Shown here in pieces: positions 60,453-64,000 of a DNA stretch of 64,000 nt. A model generated the notes under the pieces. It was not told the origin of the DNA, did not search any database, and was given only the letters and a program-made list of their open reading frames with translations. Numbering within the stretch: position 1 is the first letter of the stretch; every line of letters starts with the position of its first letter. The DNA comes from Micromonospora sp. NBC_01699 (GTDB lineage: Bacteria > Actinomycetota > Actinomycetes > Mycobacteriales > Micromonosporaceae). Made by a program: the position numbers and the translations under genes. The stretch spans positions 6,694,001 through 6,758,000 of the forward strand of contig NZ_CP109199.1 in the NCBI RefSeq assembly GCF_036250065.1, read 5' to 3'.

Positions 60453-60485
60453 GCAACGATGCCGTTGCCGGAATTTGATTCCGGC
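60411..60485 (+). ncRNA. Candidate structured RNA element (three consecutive perfect stems)
   Basis: Stem 1 60411-60442 (9 bp), stem 2 CATCGTT/AACGATG (60442-60448, 60455-60461), stem 3 GCCGGAAT-TTG-ATTCCGGC (60467-60485, 8 bp, 3-base loop). Stems 1 and 2 share the T-tract region. Could be an attenuator in the leader of the peptidoglycan hydrolase gene or a small RNA. No known riboswitch consensus recognised. Confidence 0.35.
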
Positions 60486-61073
60486 CCTGCAATCATTGTG
60501 CGAAGGACACGCCAGCAGTGGGAAGGGCGATTTCAGCCACCTGGCAGATTTCCAGGCGGCAGCTAGCGCCCTGGACAGATTTATGTCCTTCTTTGTGATG
60601 GTTTACCCCACCAATGGGCACTACCCCATTTGCCAACACCGGCCAAAAGGGCACTCGGCGAGTCCCGGTACGGGACCCACCCGCCATATCACCAAGCGAC
60701 TCGGACCCAGCACGGCTAGTGATCACGACATTCCGCCTATCCGTTGCCGCTTGCCGCAGAACGCTCGGCCCCCACTGTTGTCGCCGCCCGACCTGGGACT
60801 AGGTTGGTTCCGCTGGTCCGGTGGTCAGTCATCCCCCTGGGTGATGCCGGCCCGGCGCCGCCGAAGCGCTCCGGCCGGACCCGACCACGCAGTGACACTC
60901 CGCAGTCGCGGTCCGCGATCGCTCCACAACGGACACCGCTCGTTCGGCGGTGGCCGACCAGCGGACACACCGCTGCCCGTGAAGCGGAACGCCGGCTCGA
61001 ACCCGGTCCGGCACCACCCGGACCGCGATCGGGACACCCGTTCGGCGGCGGGAAAGGAAGGGGCTCCGCACTC

Positions 61074-62036
61074 TTGCCATCCACGCGGATCCTGTTGCGC
61101 GCGCTCGTCCTGGCGGGTCTGTCGGTCGGGCTGATCGCGCCCACCACGATCGCCCAGGCGGAACCGTCCGCCGCCGAGCTCACGCAGCAGATCGACAAGG
61201 CTTCGACCGAGCTGGAAAAGATCGTCGAGTCGTACAACAAGCTCAACGAGCAGATCAAGAGCACCAAGGCCGCGACCGCCGAACTGGGCGTCAAACTCGC
61301 ACCGCTGGAACAGCAGGCCACGCAGAGCCGCGCCGAGGTGGCCGCACTCGCCACCAAGGCGTACAAGGGGGGCGGGCTGCGTACGGCGGACGCGCTGCTC
61401 GGCGACAACGCCGCGGACAGCCTGATCGCCCGGCTCGGCACCCTCGACTACCTGGCCCGCAACCGGGAGCGGCAGCTCGCCGGGCTGACCGCCGCCCAGC
61501 AGCAGTACGTCGACCAGAAGGCCAAGCTCGACGGCACGCTGGCCCGGCAGACCGCACAGGCCAAGGAACTCGATGCCGGCAAGAAGAAGATCGAGGCCGA
61601 GATCGCCAAGCTCTCCGAGCTGCGCCGCAAGGCGTACGGCTCGGCGACCTCGACCGGCACCAAGTACACCGGCAAGATCCCGGCCGTCTCCGGCAAGGCC
61701 GGCGCCGCCGTCACGTACGCGTACAAGGCGATCGGCAAGCCGTACGTCTGGGCGGCCGAGGGGCCGAACGGGTACGACTGCTCCGGGCTGACCCTGGCCG
61801 CGTGGAAGGTGGCCGGCAAGTCCCTGCCACACAACGCGGAGATGCAGTGGGGCAAGGTGGCGCACATCAGCCGAAGTTCACTGCAACCCGGTGACCTGGT
61901 CTTCTACAGCAGTCTCGGACACGTCGCGCTCTACGTCGGCGGCAACCAGGTGATCCACGCGCCGAGCTTCGGCGACAGCGTCAAACTCGCCAGCGTGGAC
62001 ATGATGAAGCCGTACGGCTACGGCCGGGTCCGCTAA
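61074..62036 (+). CDS. Secreted NlpC/P60 peptidoglycan endopeptidase with coiled coil
   Basis: 320 residues from the TTG at 61074, ten bases after GGAAAGGAAGGGG. Signal peptide LLRALVLAGLSVGLIAPTTIAQA, likely cleaved after A29. Residues ~30-190 form a long coiled coil (TQQIDKASTELEKIVESYNKLNEQIKSTKAATAEL). C-terminal NlpC/P60 domain: catalytic Cys in GYDCSGLTLAAW, His in GHVALYVGG, and a third polar residue in QVIHAPSFG. Cleaves D-Glu-meso-DAP type bonds in the wall, resembling RipA/RpfA-linked enzymes. A longer in-frame reading upstream is not credible because it lacks coding character. Confidence 0.9.
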   Translation: MPSTRILLRALVLAGLSVGLIAPTTIAQAEPSAAELTQQIDKASTELEKIVESYNKLNEQIKSTKAATAELGVKLAPLEQQATQSRAEVAALATKAYKGGGLRTADALLGDNAADSLIARLGTLDYLARNRERQLAGLTAAQQQYVDQKAKLDGTLARQTAQAKELDAGKKKIEAEIAKLSELRRKAYGSATSTGTKYTGKIPAVSGKAGAAVTYAYKAIGKPYVWAAEGPNGYDCSGLTLAAWKVAGKSLPHNAEMQWGKVAHISRSSLQPGDLVFYSSLGHVALYVGGNQVIHAPSFGDSVKLASVDMMKPYGYGRVR

Positions 62037-62045
62037 CCTGCCCGG

Positions 62046-62717
62046 GTGACCACGCCCGACCACCCCGACCCGCTGGCGGGTACGGCGATCGAACTCCTGA
62101 CGCCGTACCTGCCGGCGATCGGCATAGCCGGTGTGGGGCACGGGGACCCCGCCGTCCGGTCGCTCTACGAGACCGTGGCCGCCCGGCTGCGTGCCCTGGG
62201 CGAAGCGGAGGCGCTGGCCGAGTTCGTCCGGCAACCCCGCAACAACTCCCTCGTACGCCGACTGCTCGCGACCGCCGTCCGGGACGACCCGGCGTACGCG
62301 GCCGAGCTGGCTGCCGCCGTCGCGGCGGTCCCACCCGTCGGCTCGCAGACCGCGGCCAGCGCGGGTCCCCCGGCCGACGCCCCGGACCGGAGCCGGTCCA
62401 CCGGCACCCGGCGGCTGTTCCGACGTACGCTGCTCGTCACCCTGGCGGTGTCGGCCGTCGCGGTGTTGGTGGTCTGCCTGGTGGCCCGGAACATCCTCGC
62501 CGACCTGGACGACAGCGGCGGCCTCACCACCCAGTCCTCCTGTGCCGAGTTCCGGCAGGCGCCACGGGAGGACCGGTCCCGTGCCCTGCGGGCCATCGCG
62601 CTGGCCCGGGGCGTGCCCGAGTTGGACACCCCGCTGGCCCTGACCGTGGTCACCCAGGCCTGTGCCAGCGCCCCGGACCGCCGGCTCGGCGACGTGGTGG
62701 CGGGATTCGGCAACTGA
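62046..62717 (+). CDS. Single-TM membrane protein of unknown function
   Basis: 223 residues, GTG start at 62046, nine bases after the NlpC stop and therefore probably in the same transcript. N-terminal ~100 residues cytosolic and helical (VRSLYETVAARLRALGEAEALAEFV), one transmembrane helix (LLVTLAVSAVAVLVVCLVA, ~130-148), then a small extracytoplasmic domain with two Cys (SSCAEF, TQACASAP) likely disulfide-bonded. Unrecognised family; possibly linked to cell wall work by context. Confidence 0.65.
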   Translation: MTTPDHPDPLAGTAIELLTPYLPAIGIAGVGHGDPAVRSLYETVAARLRALGEAEALAEFVRQPRNNSLVRRLLATAVRDDPAYAAELAAAVAAVPPVGSQTAASAGPPADAPDRSRSTGTRRLFRRTLLVTLAVSAVAVLVVCLVARNILADLDDSGGLTTQSSCAEFRQAPREDRSRALRAIALARGVPELDTPLALTVVTQACASAPDRRLGDVVAGFGN

Positions 62718-62734
62718 ACGTGGTGGAAACGGCG

Positions 62735-62774
62735 GTGGCCGGTGTCCCCCGAACTTCCGGGAGACACCGGCCAC
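62735..62774. terminator. Bidirectional hairpin terminator
   Basis: Perfect 12-bp arms GTGGCCGGTGTC (62735-62746) and GACACCGGCCAC (62763-62774), with inner CCC/GGG pairing, between convergent stops of the membrane protein and sigma factor genes. Confidence 0.8.
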
Positions 62775-62800
62775 GTTCGCCGTTGGGTGTGTGATCAGGC

Positions 62801-63802
<1,002 letters not shown>

Positions 63803-64000
63803 CAGCCCTCCCCCGTAACCCCTGCTGTGCCCTGTGGCGCTGACACCTACACAACAGTTGAGACGCGTTGGGGATTCCATCCCGTGGGTCGAAAGTGTCA
63901 CGAATGCCTGAGTAGTTGCTGTGAGCACGATCGACGTTTGCTGTCAGGAGGGCTCTTCAGCTGCGGTGCAACCCGTATCCGTAGACGACTGTCGGATCGA
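63803..64000. other. Upstream region of the sigma factor gene
   Basis: 198 bases with no gene visible to the window edge. Minus-strand GGGAT-GGA-ATCCC forms a small hairpin (63872-63884 region) and TGTGTAGGTG at about 63845-63854 could be a weak -10. Nothing firmer can be said. Confidence 0.3.

Larger units (their letters stand above)
60363..61073. other. 711-base non-coding region upstream of the NlpC/P60 gene
   Basis: No convincing gene in any frame. GC drops well below the neighbours around 60440-60640. It contains a run of three perfect hairpins (60411-60485), a further one AATGGG-N6-CCCATT (60613-60630), and a GC-rich 3' half leading to GGAAAGGAAGGGG (61051-61063) before the TTG start. 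Likely a long regulated 5' leader, possibly with a small RNA gene. Confidence 0.6.

Noticed and set aside
60680-61073. Possible ydaO-type c-di-AMP riboswitch before the NlpC/P60 gene
   Set aside because: Context is right, but I could not find the conserved core segments of that family; the strong hairpins lie elsewhere. A covariance-model search would decide.
60394-61134. Long open frame in the 711-base gap
   Set aside because: Composition and codon positions are not coding-like, and it would overlap the secreted hydrolase start in another frame.

Overview
This is GC-rich (about 72%) actinobacterial chromosome. The gene content points to Micromonosporaceae (Micromonospora or Plantactinospora type): a conservon, a hopanoid operon, XRE/DUF397 and SCP2/debranching-enzyme gene sets, frequent GTG/TTG starts and ATGA overlaps. 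The genus is inferred from content only. I see no rRNA, tRNA, CRISPR array, insertion sequence or prophage.

Layout. 1-1.7 kb: a LysR regulator (cut by the left edge) divergent from an MFS transporter. 1.7-6.1 kb, minus strand: a compact four-gene cluster that looks like a peptide natural-product (RiPP) system. It has a 43-residue precursor ending GTCIRHYYCI, a LanM-type dehydratase that carries a DUF6624-like domain in place of a LanC cyclase, and two related JmjC/cupin proteins, one with an intact iron-binding triad and one degenerate. This is the most novel part of the window. 6.4-7.9 kb: a DUF6817-VOC fusion and a DinB protein. 8.0-12.1 kb: a conservon (sensor kinase, roadblock, DUF742, GTPase) followed directly by a styrene/indole-type flavin monooxygenase. 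12.4-13.1 kb: an SDR.

13.4-22.7 kb: a complete, translationally coupled hopanoid operon read right to left as HpnC, HpnD, HpnE, polyprenyl synthase, squalene-hopene cyclase, an HpnG-IspH fusion and HpnH. HpnC carries a repeat-built insertion of about 140 residues. 22.9-28.0 kb: a DMT transporter, an MGDG-type glycosyltransferase, a VOC protein, an acyltransferase, an alpha/beta hydrolase and an HTH protein with paired palindromic operators. 28.1-30.1 kb: PadR, an ABC ATPase with an N-terminal PadR-partner-like extension, and a permease. 30.2-31.7 kb: a candidate leaderless small ORF and an MFS transporter.

31.7-37.1 kb: two paralogous SCP2 plus glycogen-debranching-like gene pairs facing each other. 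37.4-45.8 kb: CBS protein, Gfo/Idh oxidoreductase, flavoprotein monooxygenase, nitroreductase, GCS2 ligase, M20 peptidase, F420/FMN-binding protein and aspartate-semialdehyde dehydrogenase. 45.8-54.0 kb: HTTM protein and partner, PAP2 phosphatase, an M16 protease pair and a class A penicillin-binding protein. 54.3-64 kb: small regulators (XRE, XRE/DUF397), methionine aminopeptidase, several DUF proteins, an NlpC/P60 hydrolase behind a 711-base non-coding stretch with strong hairpins, and a group-2 sigma-70 factor.

Two nearly identical 62-base palindromic elements (13213-13274, 25649-25710) lie between convergent genes 12.4 kb apart and are probably a dispersed family. Several paired palindromic operators (7367-7409, 27970-28007) are clear enough to test.
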